Source: Saprolegnia diclina VS20 (lineage: Eukaryota; Oomycota; Saprolegniomycetes; Saprolegniales; Saprolegniaceae). Taken from it: DNA of 54,272 bases. The DNA is taken from positions 347,704 to 401,975 of the forward strand of contig NW_008246090.1 in the NCBI RefSeq assembly GCF_000281045.1, written 5' to 3'. The notes beneath the pieces were generated by a model. That model saw only the letters and a program-made list of their open reading frames with translations, did not search any database and had not been told where the DNA came from. Shown piece after piece: positions 1 through 9,084 of the stretch (position 1 is the stretch's first letter; every line of letters begins with the position of its first letter). Made by a program: the position numbers and the translations under genes.

Positions 1-217
1 CATTTGGAGCTTTCAAGGTGGCATTTTCACGCGACCACTGGACAAAATAGGCTCCTGGCTAGCTAAAGTCGCTGCTTCTTGGCCGATTCGAGCTGCTGCT
101 CCAACGACTATGTATGTAGAAACCCACGTCCTTCTCCCACTACTTATCGACCCTTTGAGCCTTTACGTAATTTGAGGTGGCGGAAGTAGTAACAAATAAC
201 AAACAGGAACTAAATCA

Positions 218-1018
218 TTATACTCTTTGGGATGCAATCGATGCGACAATGAGAGCGCGGGATCGGTTGCTGGAAATGTCGACGGCGCAAACCGCTTCAA
301 AGAGCCGTGTCGCGTCCACGAGGTATGCGCCGTAGCCATCGTTGACGTCGAAGATCGCGACGAGGTTCTCGTCGTCGAGGAAGCCAACGACGTTGGAGAA
401 GTGGCCGCTCACGACTCCCAACGGAAGGTTCCACGGCAGCCAGAGCGGCCCCGTACCTGACAACGTGGCGTGTAAAAAATTGACGGCGACGCGGTGGTTC
501 TCGTCATTGGCGAGGCGCAGCGCCGCACAGAACGCGTCAACGCCGTCGCTGCCATAGACGACCTGTGTCGAGGTCACAAGGCCGTGGCTATGGCGGAGCA
601 GCGCGTCGGCAAACTGAGCTGCCGTTGCGGCGCCGCCTCGCGCGGGTGGTAGCTGCGAGGGCAACACGAGTGGCAGCGATTTCAGCAGGTTGCGCTGCGT
701 CGCAACCGAGCAGTAGCCTTCGCGCGCTTGGTACTCGAGCCCCCCGCGACGGTAGAGCTGCCCGACAGGCGTCGCAAACACGCGGCCGAGGCGGGCCGGG
801 TCCTTGTAGTACGGCGTTTTCTCGAACGCGTCGTACGAAGCCGCGCGAACGACAGGCCGTAGCACCTCGCGCTTGAAGAGACCGAGAAAGAGCAGGATGG
901 GCAGGCACAGAAGTGCAATCAGTGGGCCAATGACGAGGCCAAAGACAAGGCCGCCAGCGGCGCGAAGCGCCCATGGCGACGTGTCGGCGCGCGCCGGTGG
1001 CAAGAAGTCTTCGTCCAT
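218..1018 (-). CDS. Phytochelatin-synthase-like papain-fold membrane protein
   Basis: Single-exon reading frame of 266 residues. The frame stays open upstream but the first ATG is at 1018. A hydrophobic stretch at about residues 20-50 is a probable membrane anchor. A cysteine-histidine-aspartate set follows in the order and spacing of phytochelatin synthases: C103 in EGYCSVATQ, H206 in SGHFSNVVGF and D224 in AIFDVNDGYG. Family knowledge: these enzymes transfer gamma-glutamylcysteine between glutathione molecules to make metal-binding peptides, and short homologues may only hydrolyse glutathione. The cysteine-rich C-terminal half of plant enzymes is absent, as in the short homologues. The membrane anchor is unusual for the family. 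No intron is seen. The family call is fairly secure; substrate and activity are inference. Confidence 0.72.
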   Translation of the reverse strand: MDEDFLPPARADTSPWALRAAGGLVFGLVIGPLIALLCLPILLFLGLFKREVLRPVVRAASYDAFEKTPYYKDPARLGRVFATPVGQLYRRGGLEYQAREGYCSVATQRNLLKSLPLVLPSQLPPARGGAATAAQFADALLRHSHGLVTSTQVVYGSDGVDAFCAALRLANDENHRVAVNFLHATLSGTGPLWLPWNLPLGVVSGHFSNVVGFLDDENLVAIFDVNDGYGAYLVDATRLFEAVCAVDISSNRSRALIVASIASQRV

Positions 1019-1301
1019 TCCACGCCCAAATACAAACTGCACACACTCTGCCAATAGGAGTGATGGCAGCGAAAATCAGAGCTTCAAGGTGCGAGGGTAG
1101 TACCACCGAGCTTCGGGCGGCATGACTCTATATCGAGGCTATACGTTCTTACAGCAGTAGCTGATGATGGCAGCTCACGTCTTGAAGACATGTATGCTCC
1201 ACGTGGCAGCATGCAATTCCTTGGAGGCGACGTGGAAGGTTTCATTTTCCCACAAGTGCAATGTCAAACTTGGAAGCTTCGATAGTCGAAGAACTACCAG
1301 C

Positions 1302-1688
1302 ATGGAAACGACGGCGACGCCCGAGACGAACGACGAATGCGACAAGCGCGTGGACGCCAAGCACGTCTTTTGGCGCCCACCACCAAGCAACCAAGAGGAG
1401 AGCGACGCCCCGCCACCGCCATCGCCCGACACGACGGCCAAGAAAGATACCATAGCTCCATCGCTCGACGATCTACGCTTCACGGAAACCGAGGCTGCGC
1501 TCGATGAATGGAAGCAGCGTGTTCAGAGCGACCCGCGGCGGATCTTGGAGGCGCAGCTCGATCGGTGGCAGAGCAACAACGGCCCGGCAAAACGTGCCAC
1601 CAACGACAGTGACAGTGACGACGGTGACGATGATGACGAAGAGATGTACGTGGCCCGCCAGCGCCATTACCTCAAGCAGCGCAAATAA
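1302..1688 (+). CDS. Small acidic hypothetical protein
   Basis: 128 residues from the ATG at 1302. The frame is open further upstream (from 1164), but that part has no host-like codon bias. The product is hydrophilic: a proline-rich segment near residues 25-45, a helical stretch containing LDEWKQRVQSDPRRILEAQL, a run of aspartates and serines, and a basic tail ending KQRK. No known domain is recognised. It lies tail-to-tail with the IQ-motif gene, with 45 bases between the stop codons, and an AATAAA-like signal follows the stop near 1708. It could be a nuclear or scaffold protein, but nothing here proves a function. Confidence 0.5.
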   Translation: METTATPETNDECDKRVDAKHVFWRPPPSNQEESDAPPPPSPDTTAKKDTIAPSLDDLRFTETEAALDEWKQRVQSDPRRILEAQLDRWQSNNGPAKRATNDSDSDDGDDDDEEMYVARQRHYLKQRK

Positions 1689-1733
1689 CTGGACGCGACT
1701 TGCTCTTGAATAAATACGTCTATCTACAACCTC

Positions 1734-2915
1734 TTATACAAGCTCGAATCGCGAGTCGGGCCGCGATGGCTCGAGACCCTTCCCTTTGCCTTGCTGGCGC
1801 CGGGTGAGGTCCCAGTGCTTGTCGAGCTCGAGGCGGATCTCGCGCCGCTTGCGCTCTTCGACGTCACGCTTGCGCTGGGCATTGGCCTCGGACTCGCGTG
1901 CAAGCCGCTGGGCTTCGAGCACCCGCAGCCGCCGGAGCCGCTCCCGCTCGTCGAACCGCATTGCTTGGGCTTCAGGCAAGGCGTCGTTGCGCAGCCGAGC
2001 AATCTCGATTTCGAGGCGCGCAATCTCCGCGCGTAAGCGGATGGTCGTTCGGCCGAGCTCCGCCTCGCGCGTGCCATCGACGCAGATCTCGTGCGCGGCC
2101 ACCGCGCGTGGCTTTTCAGCGGCTGTTGGCACCGCACGGAGGCGCGTCCGCGCTGCGTGGCGACCGATCACGTACTGGAGGCGGCGCGCGCTGGCTTCCA
2201 TGCGCTCGAGAAACTGAAGGTGTTGGTAAATGCTTGCGAGTCGCTTCACGCGTTGTCGCCGGGTCTTGCGCCGTGCCCACCGCTGCAGCGTCATGGCCGC
2301 GGCGTCGCGAATAAACTGCCAGTAGGTTCGCCACTGGGCTTGAAGGCAGCGCGCGGCCCTCGCTTCCTGCCACGCGCGTGCGCGACACCGTGCGTTTTGG
2401 CGTGTGGTCACCACGCGTTGCCACGTGTGCCACACCCGGCGAACGCACAACACGACGACCGCCCGGCGCCACCACCGCTGTATGCGGCGTGTGGCCCGGA
2501 ACCGGCGCTGCTTGCGTCGCTGGACAAAGTCGCGCCACGCAAGCTGCAAGAGACACGCCGCGTTGTCGCGCAGCCGACGCCAGAGCATGCCATGGTACAC
2601 ACGGCGCCACGCGGACTGGATGACTTCAGCGCTCATGTGCTGGAGGCGCCGCATCGCGCGGTCCATCTCGCGCTCGCGGCGCTTGTCGTCAAGCTCGCGC
2701 TTCTCGTCGAGCGCTCGCCGCAGCAATTCGCTCTTCCACGCCTCGAGGCGCGCCCGTTCTTGAAGCCGCGCCTGGCGCCGCTGGGTGCACGCGAGGACAC
2801 GCCGCCGTCGCTCGAGGGACCCGTCGGCGTAAAAGCGTGCTGCGATCGCCCGCGAAAAGGTGTGGCGTAGCCCGTGCTGCTCGCGGCGCTGCAGGCGCAC
2901 GAGCGTCGCCTCCAT
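1734..2915 (-). CDS. IQ-motif (calmodulin-binding) coiled-coil protein
   Basis: 393 residues, single exon. The frame continues upstream to 3353, but that part is antisense to the next gene, so the ATG at 2915 is preferred. At least five IQ-like motifs occur at about residues 98-115, 120-137, 143-160, 188-205 and 208-225, with a degenerate one near 246. They share the pattern of aliphatic-Q followed by basic pairs (for example VIQSAWRRV and RIQRWWRR). A charged coiled coil fills about residues 285-370. IQ motifs bind calmodulin or related light chains; in flagellated protists such proteins are often cytoskeletal or axonemal, which is inference here. The start codon is only 51 bases from the start of the divergent 1018-residue gene. 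Confidence 0.75.
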   Translation of the reverse strand: MEATLVRLQRREQHGLRHTFSRAIAARFYADGSLERRRRVLACTQRRQARLQERARLEAWKSELLRRALDEKRELDDKRREREMDRAMRRLQHMSAEVIQSAWRRVYHGMLWRRLRDNAACLLQLAWRDFVQRRKQRRFRATRRIQRWWRRAVVVLCVRRVWHTWQRVVTTRQNARCRARAWQEARAARCLQAQWRTYWQFIRDAAAMTLQRWARRKTRRQRVKRLASIYQHLQFLERMEASARRLQYVIGRHAARTRLRAVPTAAEKPRAVAAHEICVDGTREAELGRTTIRLRAEIARLEIEIARLRNDALPEAQAMRFDERERLRRLRVLEAQRLARESEANAQRKRDVEERKRREIRLELDKHWDLTRRQQGKGKGLEPSRPDSRFELV

Positions 2916-2966
2916 GCTGCCCGTTTCAAAAATACCAACTTTGCTATTTGCGCGTTCATAACAGTC

Positions 2967-5900
2967 ATGCGGCGGTCGCTGCCGCGCCGCCTCCTCTCGA
3001 CCGACGTCGGGGTCGCGCCACCACCGCACCTCGAGCAAGAGACGGTCTTGCCGCGCAAGCCAAAACCGCAGCCGTCCAAGCCATCGACAGCCCGCTACCA
3101 AGTTCTGCGCGCCGAGGCCACCTTGGCCAATACAGGCCACGTGTACGCGGAAGGGTGCTTGCCCGGTGTCTACTTTTACAAGTACCTCGCGTCGATCGCC
3201 GAGCCGAGCAGCCATGGCGACGACGTGCCAGCGCTGCCGCCGCCGTCGCACCTCCAGCTGCGGTGCTGGATTCCCGACACCATCATCTTTGGCGGCGCGT
3301 TCCCGCCCATGTGGCTCTACAGCGACAAGAGTGGCATGATTCGCAAGGTACACGCCTCGTCTGCTTCGTGTGTCTACATATCGGAGCTAGAGCATTGCGT
3401 TTGTCGACAACCAAGTCATGGACAAGCTCGGGAATCGGCGGTTCGAGAACGACCCAGTCGTGCTCTTTAAAGAGCCCGTCGTGACCAAAGCCGGCATTGG
3501 GCACGTCGTCTCGGGCAACCACGTCAAGCTCCTCTCGACGATCGAGCTCCGGTCGGCGCTCACAAAAGCCGTGGGGTCACCCGTGACGTTTGCGCTACAA
3601 AAGTACGTCAAGCCCCGCGGCCCCAAAGCCTTTCTGGTCCGCGCCATCTACAAGGCAGGCAAAGCGCCGACAGGCTGGATGATCAACAACAAGGCGCCTT
3701 TCGAGGCAAAGGACGGCAACGCGACGCCCGACGTCCGGCGGTTCTGCGCGTCGACCGGCGTATACGACGCGTGCTCGTTCGTCAAGCTCTCGGAGCGCGC
3801 GTGCACCGATGTGTACGACATCAACCTACGGGTACGTCTGCCTGTCTCCAGCGTTCCATGACGTGGCAAGGCCCCCTGTAGATTATCAAGTACCTCGAGC
3901 AAGCTCTTCGGGTCGCGCTGGAGCTCTTTGCCGCAGACTTTATCAAGGATGATTTCGGCCAATGGTGGCTCATCCAAGTACGAGATTGTATCAATGTATC
4001 GAGTGCAACCGCGGTTAGGTCAAGGCCTTTCAGCTCAAGCACGTGCGGCTCGGGCGGCCGCACGCGTTTGCGCCCAAGCTCATGGCTGCGTACGAGCGGT
4101 CGCTGGTTGCGGACGACGTCCACGACGACGATGACGCGTCGCGTGTCGACGCCAAGGCCGCGCTCGAGGCCGAGAACGCCAAGGTCCACAAGATGTTTCC
4201 GTGCAAATTCTGTCAAGTGCCGCATTTTCCGTCCGAACTCGCGTACAAGATGACGATGAAGATGATGCACGAGACGATCGCGCGGCTGAGTCTCCGCGCG
4301 GGCAGCGACCAGCTGCACGCGTACCTCTCAGAGCCCAAGTACGACCTTGATGCTGGCCTTTTCTACCAAACGTGGAACGTCTGCAACCTCTGTTATGCGC
4401 TCTACGAGCGCGACCAGCTCCTCCTCCAGGTCGAAGCCAAATTTTCAATCATGCTCGGGTGCCCCGCCAAGCACATGGCGGGCGGCGGTGTCACGTACAT
4501 CACCGAGCACGACGTGTGCAAGTCGCAGCCACTTCTGACCGACATGCCGACAGAGCTCACGCTGTGCCGGCTCATGTTCTTCTTGACAGCGCTCTATGAC
4601 ATTCCAAAGGAGCTGTACGAGTCGGAGCGCGCGCTCGCGGCCGACCCCAAGCCGAAGCGGTCGCGGCTCTATTTGCGCTTCTCGGTGCTCGGCTATGACA
4701 ATTTCATTCCGCTCGACGCGCAAGCGATGCGCATGTCGCCGGCCAAAGACGACAAGTCGTCGTCAGCGCAAAGCTACTGGCTACCGCTCAACGTCATGCG
4801 GTGCTTTCACTGCTTTGCCCCCAAGACGCCGCTCCAGTCAAAGTTGCGCGACAACTCGGGGCTCGGCATCTACCTCGCCGACGAGTCGGCCGTCACGATC
4901 GAGCTCATTCGAACGTCCGACACGGCGCATGTCCATCATGAGAAGCGCGATCGGGTTCAGTGGAGCGCCAACAAGTGGGCGGCCCCCCACCCAATAGGGC
5001 GTCGCAAGCCGGCGCTCACGGCCCCCCCCAACAAGTACAACGTCGTGCTCGGCGCCACCAGCGTCCAAATGTTTCAGTTTCGGTCGTCGTACGTCACCAA
5101 GACGGACGTCTACGCCAGTCTCTCGATGGGTGACCTCTTCAATCTCAAAGGCAACGTCGGCTTGGAGCGGCTCCGCGTGATCCCGACCCGCCACATTCGC
5201 GCGCAGTACAAGCTGCGGCAGTACTGCGGCGTCTACGTGCCGGACACGTCGTTTTGTACCAACGACAAGCTTGCAACCGAGTGGATGGACTCGATTGCCG
5301 ATGCGTTCCAACCCTCGCAGCACGACGACGTGGTCGTGCCAAGAGCCGGCATGGACCACTTTCTCAAGACACTCCATGGCTCGTCGGCGTCCTTGGCATC
5401 GAGCCAAGCGGACAGCGAGCTCGAGGACCTCGTCGAAGCATCCGGTCGCCAGCCGCCGCCATCAACCGCACCCGCACACACGTACAAGTCGCTGCAGCAC
5501 CTCGTCCAGGGCGTAGCCGATGCCTCGTTGGATACGTCGGACGCATCCGACGACGATGACGCGTCGGACAGAGACAATGACGAAGCCGGGCCGCGCGAGC
5601 GATCGTTGAGTGCGTCCAGCTCGTCCTCGGGCCTCTCGACGTGGTGCATCACCATCATGCTCCACCGCATCCACAACTGGAGTCCGTCGCCAGGTCGACG
5701 AGGTTGGGAGGCGCAGTACACGTTTCTCGGCCAGGTAGACATCGGCGATAGTTGGTGCAGTCGCATGACGTGGAAGGTTAGGCTCGTCGGGCAGCGCAGA
5801 AGCTGGACGATGACGATATTGCGCTCCATGGGCATGGCGACGACATTGTGTTTGATTCGACGCACAAGAATTACATCCAAGGCGGCCTCGCGGCCATCCA

Positions 5901-6254
5901 GCGCTTGTACGAAGCCAACGACGGCCGCTGCCGCGTGTCGCTCATCCACTCGGATGACGACGAGCGTCCGTTCGTCGACGTCGAGCTCTCGGGCTTGAAA
6001 GAGTGTCGGACCATCGATGGGACCTTTACGATTCAAACGCACGCCGGCCGCATGGACCACGTACGTCGTCTATGGTTCGCACTGCATCGCGTACGATGTG
6101 GTTGGTGTAGGCGACCAAGTCGACGCAGTACCCTCCCTATTTATCCGTGTCCGTCTACGTCGTGCGCGTCGGCAGTGACGCCAAGAGCGAACGCGGCTTT
6201 GTCGCCAACGGATCGACGCCCGAAGGCCTCGTGCTCCTGAAGCGACTGCCCTAA
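2967..6254 (+). CDS. Conserved-looking unknown protein, 1018 residues, six exons
   Basis: Exons 2967-3347, 3391-3831, 3882-3977, 4019-5734, 5782-6060 and 6111-6254, all joined in phase 0, give 1018 residues. I do not recognise the family. The N-terminal part begins with an arginine-rich stretch (MRRSLPRRL), which could be a presequence. The third exon contains DFIKDDFGQWWLIQ. The fourth contains a CKFC pair and a CNLC pair about 65 residues apart that could form one zinc site. Residues around 750-840 are serine- and aspartate-rich and probably disordered. The stretch after it (LSTWCITIMLHRIHNW) resembles the first strand of a C2 domain. The multi-exon structure and steady codon bias argue for a real gene. 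It is transcribed away from the IQ-motif gene and ends 32 bases from the VPS2 stop. Confidence 0.7.
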
Positions 6255-6286
6255 GTCAATAAGGACGTCATCATCGAGACCCGTAT

Positions 6287-7062
6287 TTACTGCTTTAGCG
6301 CCGCGCTCGGGAGGACGGGCGACGCCTTGGGCGCCTCCGGCAGCTGCGACAGCATTGCCTCGAGGCTCTGTGTTGGCGCGTCGGCGAGCTGCGTGTGGAG
6401 GGCGAGGCCGATTTCAGCCAAGACTTGGTCGACGACAAGGTCTTCTTCGACTTCGTCGTCATCAAACTAGCGTCGTTTCATGCAAAAGTATATCGCAAAG
6501 GGACGTACAGCGTCGATGAGCGTGTCGTCGATCATCTCTTGGCCCATGCTCATGAGTTCGCTCTGCTTCTCAAACTCCATGAGGGTCTTCTGGATGCGAC
6601 TCATGTCCATCTGCTTGTTCGCTGCCACCATCGTCTGCATTGTAGATGCATGAGCATCCTCCTTCGCCCGTGCATGAAGAGACTACCTTGGTCGTCTTCT
6701 CCATGGTAGCCACCATGGTCTGCTGCGCCGCCATGGCCTAATCGGACGTAGCCTGAGATGTACGGCAGGGTAAGCCGTCTGCGTACCGAGGCCTGCATGC
6801 CGATGCCGCCGAGGCTCACCTTCATGACCATGAGCTTCTCCTTCTGCGCCCGAATCTGCACAAGCTGCTTGGCGAGGATCTTGGTGCCGGCTTGGTTGCC
6901 GTCCTTGGCCGCCTTCTTGATGTCCACGACGAGCTGCTTCTCCTGCCGCTCCAACGTCATCTTCTCTCGCTCCAGGTCGCGCTGGCCATGCGCGATCTCG
7001 CGCTTCGCCTCTCGCGCCTGCTCTCGCGCTGTCTTCTTCGGCTCCTTCCCAAAGCCAAACAT
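6287..7062 (-). CDS. VPS2: ESCRT-III subunit VPS2/CHMP2
   Basis: Four exons, 7062-6787, 6737-6687, 6634-6509 and 6466-6287, give 210 residues, the usual size for the family. The N-terminal half is a basic amphipathic helix region (REIAHGQRDLEREKMTLERQ, then IKKAAKDGN and AKQLVQIRAQKEKL) matching the ESCRT-III core. The C-terminal half carries the acidic stretch and the sequence DQVLAEIGLAL, as in CHMP2A/B. ESCRT-III polymerises on membranes and drives inward budding and scission at endosomes and the cell-division bridge; VPS2 recruits the VPS4 ATPase. The last residues do not show a clear VPS4-binding MIM1 helix, so that motif may be weak or diverged. The three introns are 49, 52 and 42 bases. 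Confidence 0.9.
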
Positions 7063-7433
7063 CTCGACTGTCGGCGACTGGCGACGACGAGTGCAGGTCC
7101 TTCAAAATGTAGGTCGTTTTCCCGTATTTTGCTGCATTGACGGAATATTGGAGCATATTACCCGTATATTGCGGAATTTTTGGCTCACCAGCGCGATCCG
7201 CGCCCTTGGACGGAGATGGTCGGCTTGCCATGTATCATCTTCGTTGCCTAGACGCCATTGCTGACATACCTTGCGAGTACAGCGACGTGGTCGGTGTGGG
7301 CGTCAAGGCATCGTGGTGCTCAAGGCGCTGCTTCAACTTGAAGTGATCGTCGTCGCGACGGTCGTAGCGGCTCTGCAATTGCGTGCGTCAACACGATCGA
7401 ATACGAACGCTCTATAGTTTAAGACTCGGGCGG
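7063..7433. other. Intergenic: no gene seen
   Basis: 371 bases between the VPS2 start and the carrier stop, so it should hold the VPS2 promoter. Two near-identical ten-mers (CCCGTATTTT at 7121 and CCCGTATATT at 7161) lie 40 bases apart in an AT-richer patch. Nothing else is recognised. Confidence 0.6.
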
Positions 7434-8243
7434 CTACGTGCGGCTGCTCATGTACTCGTACATGCTCCACGTGAGCGCGGTTGAGAACGTGCGCTTGAAG
7501 ACACGCGGGACGACGCCGCGCAGGAAGCCTCGCGGGCCTTCTTCGAGGTAGATGCGGCGCAACGTTGCACGCACGGTGATGGCCTGCGTATCCAGCTGCA
7601 TGCGCGTCTTGACAACGTCGGCGGGGTGTACAATGATCGTCGACGCGACGCCGGCAACGATGCCGCACGCAAAGTTGGCAGCCACCCGGTGCTCGTCGGC
7701 GCACACGACGCTGGCCTTGAGGCGCGAGTAGAGCGTGACGTACAAGCCAGAGAATGGCACGTCGCGCATCAGTGTCGGGATGATGCCGCGGTAAAAGCCG
7801 CGGATGCCGTGCTCGGCGGCCATGCGGCGCATCTCGGCAACGATCGCGCCCTTGTCGTGCGACGGCGCGGCCCACTCCATGCGCGCCTTGACGACTGTGA
7901 GCGGCGACATGACAAAGCCCGCAAACGACCGCGCAAAGGCGCCGGCACAAAAGGAGCCGAGGACGTTGAGGTTCTGCGCGTCCAGCTGATGCAACGTGGA
8001 GAAGTAGAGTCCGGCGCCGCCGCAGACACGCAGTAGCGTCGGCGTCGTACCGCGCCAGAGCCCGGCGACGCCCGACTCGGACGCGAGCCGGCGCACGCTC
8101 TCGCGCACCGTGAGGTTCGGACGGCTTGCAAAGCTGCCTTGCTGGTGCGTGCGGATGACGTCGAAGGGCTGGAAGAGGATGGCGGCGAGGCCGCCGGCCA
8201 TGGCGCCGCGGCTAAAGTGCTTCCACTTGTCCTTCTCGGCCAT
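7434..8243 (-). CDS. SLC25A38: Mitochondrial carrier, SLC25A38/Hem25 type
   Basis: 269 residues, single exon, six predicted membrane helices in three repeats. Each repeat has the carrier signature: QPFDVIRT, SPLTVVKAR and HPADVVKTR. Phrases such as GLWRGTTPTLLR, FAGFVMSPLTVVKARME and RDVPFSGLYVTLYSRLK match the glycine importer that feeds haem synthesis in the mitochondrial matrix. That subfamily call is family knowledge; transport of glycine was not tested. The start at 8243 gives the full-length first repeat. An exact copy of the first 89 bases lies directly upstream and contains another ATG at 8332 that reads out of frame with the rest (see findings). The gene lies 371 bases from VPS2 on the same strand. 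Confidence 0.88.
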   Translation of the reverse strand: MAEKDKWKHFSRGAMAGGLAAILFQPFDVIRTHQQGSFASRPNLTVRESVRRLASESGVAGLWRGTTPTLLRVCGGAGLYFSTLHQLDAQNLNVLGSFCAGAFARSFAGFVMSPLTVVKARMEWAAPSHDKGAIVAEMRRMAAEHGIRGFYRGIIPTLMRDVPFSGLYVTLYSRLKASVVCADEHRVAANFACGIVAGVASTIIVHPADVVKTRMQLDTQAITVRATLRRIYLEEGPRGFLRGVVPRVFKRTFSTALTWSMYEYMSSRT

Positions 8244-8334
8244 GTGACGTCGAAGGGCTGGAAGAGGATGGCGGCGAGGCCGCCGGCCATGGCGCCGCGG
8301 CTAAAGTGCTTCCACTTGTCCTTCTCGGCCATGT
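8157..8334. repeat. Exact 89-bp tandem duplication over the carrier start
   Basis: Copies 8157-8245 and 8246-8334 are identical base for base. Each holds the start codon and the first 28 or so codons of the carrier on the minus strand. Because 89 is not a multiple of three, translation from the distal ATG (8332) runs into another frame after about 29 residues. The copies are either very young or an assembly error. Confidence 0.95.
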
Positions 8335-9084
8335 GCAATGTGGTTGTGCTGCTCGTGTTGTGCGCTTCACCACGCTTCCCGGCGCTTCTATCCGGCGAAA
8401 CGATTATCCGGAGAAATACGTCGCCGACGCATCGAGGGACCACTGCGGTTGTGGAAAGGTGTTGCTGTGAAGGAATTGCCCGTCATCAGCATTCCGTCGA
8501 CGCTCCTTGTCGAGGTAATCACTCGCGAAGTACCTTCACACCCTCTTCTTCGTACCGGTTTCCGACTAGAAGCCAGCACGCCAACGATTCTCTTGGTTGC
8601 AGAGTAGATATTGCCTTGAACAAGACCACGCGATACTGCCCATGCTCCTACGCTGGTTGAAAATCATTCTTATCGCAGTCAAAAATTGCCTCGCAGCTGC
8701 GTTGACTGCGACTACGAAGCCAGCCCTACTCGTATACAAGAGGTCATACAGTGGCAGCGACGGGGACGCCGGTCGCATAGCACTGCGGCAGCTGGAATGC
8801 AGCGCGTGACGCTCCGCATCCTCCGACAGGGTTGGGAACACCGCCGACAGAGTCGCACTGGGTTAACAAGTAAAGTTGTAAAGCGATCGGCACAATGCGA
8901 TTTCGTCCAGTCGTCGCAGGCGACCAGCGTTGCTGCAGATCGCGACGATCTCAACGTTTTCGTGGGCGCCACGCGGTTGAAGTGACGTGACCATCGACCC
9001 AGCGTTGTTTTGAGGGACTTTCCCATCGGTTCAAAGTCGTGGAGGGGACTTTCTGCCAGTTGCGAAAAAGGGCAAATTGATTCC
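8335..9084. other. Intergenic between divergent genes
   Basis: About 750 bases separating the carrier (-) and the phosphotransferase (+). It should contain both promoters. Only short open frames without host codon bias occur. No RNA gene or repeat was recognised. Confidence 0.6.

Noticed and set aside
2091-2870. 259-codon plus-strand frame
   Set aside because: Shadow of the IQ-motif gene on the other strand; composition is that of reversed codons.
1734-3353. 539-codon frame extending the IQ-motif gene upstream
   Set aside because: The part beyond 2915 is the antisense image of the first exon of the 1018-residue gene; it has no domain and the ATG at 2915 fits better.
7769-8443. 224-codon frame beginning with the duplicated carrier start
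   Set aside because: After the duplicated segment it reads the carrier gene in a wrong frame, giving low-complexity Ser/Arg sequence.
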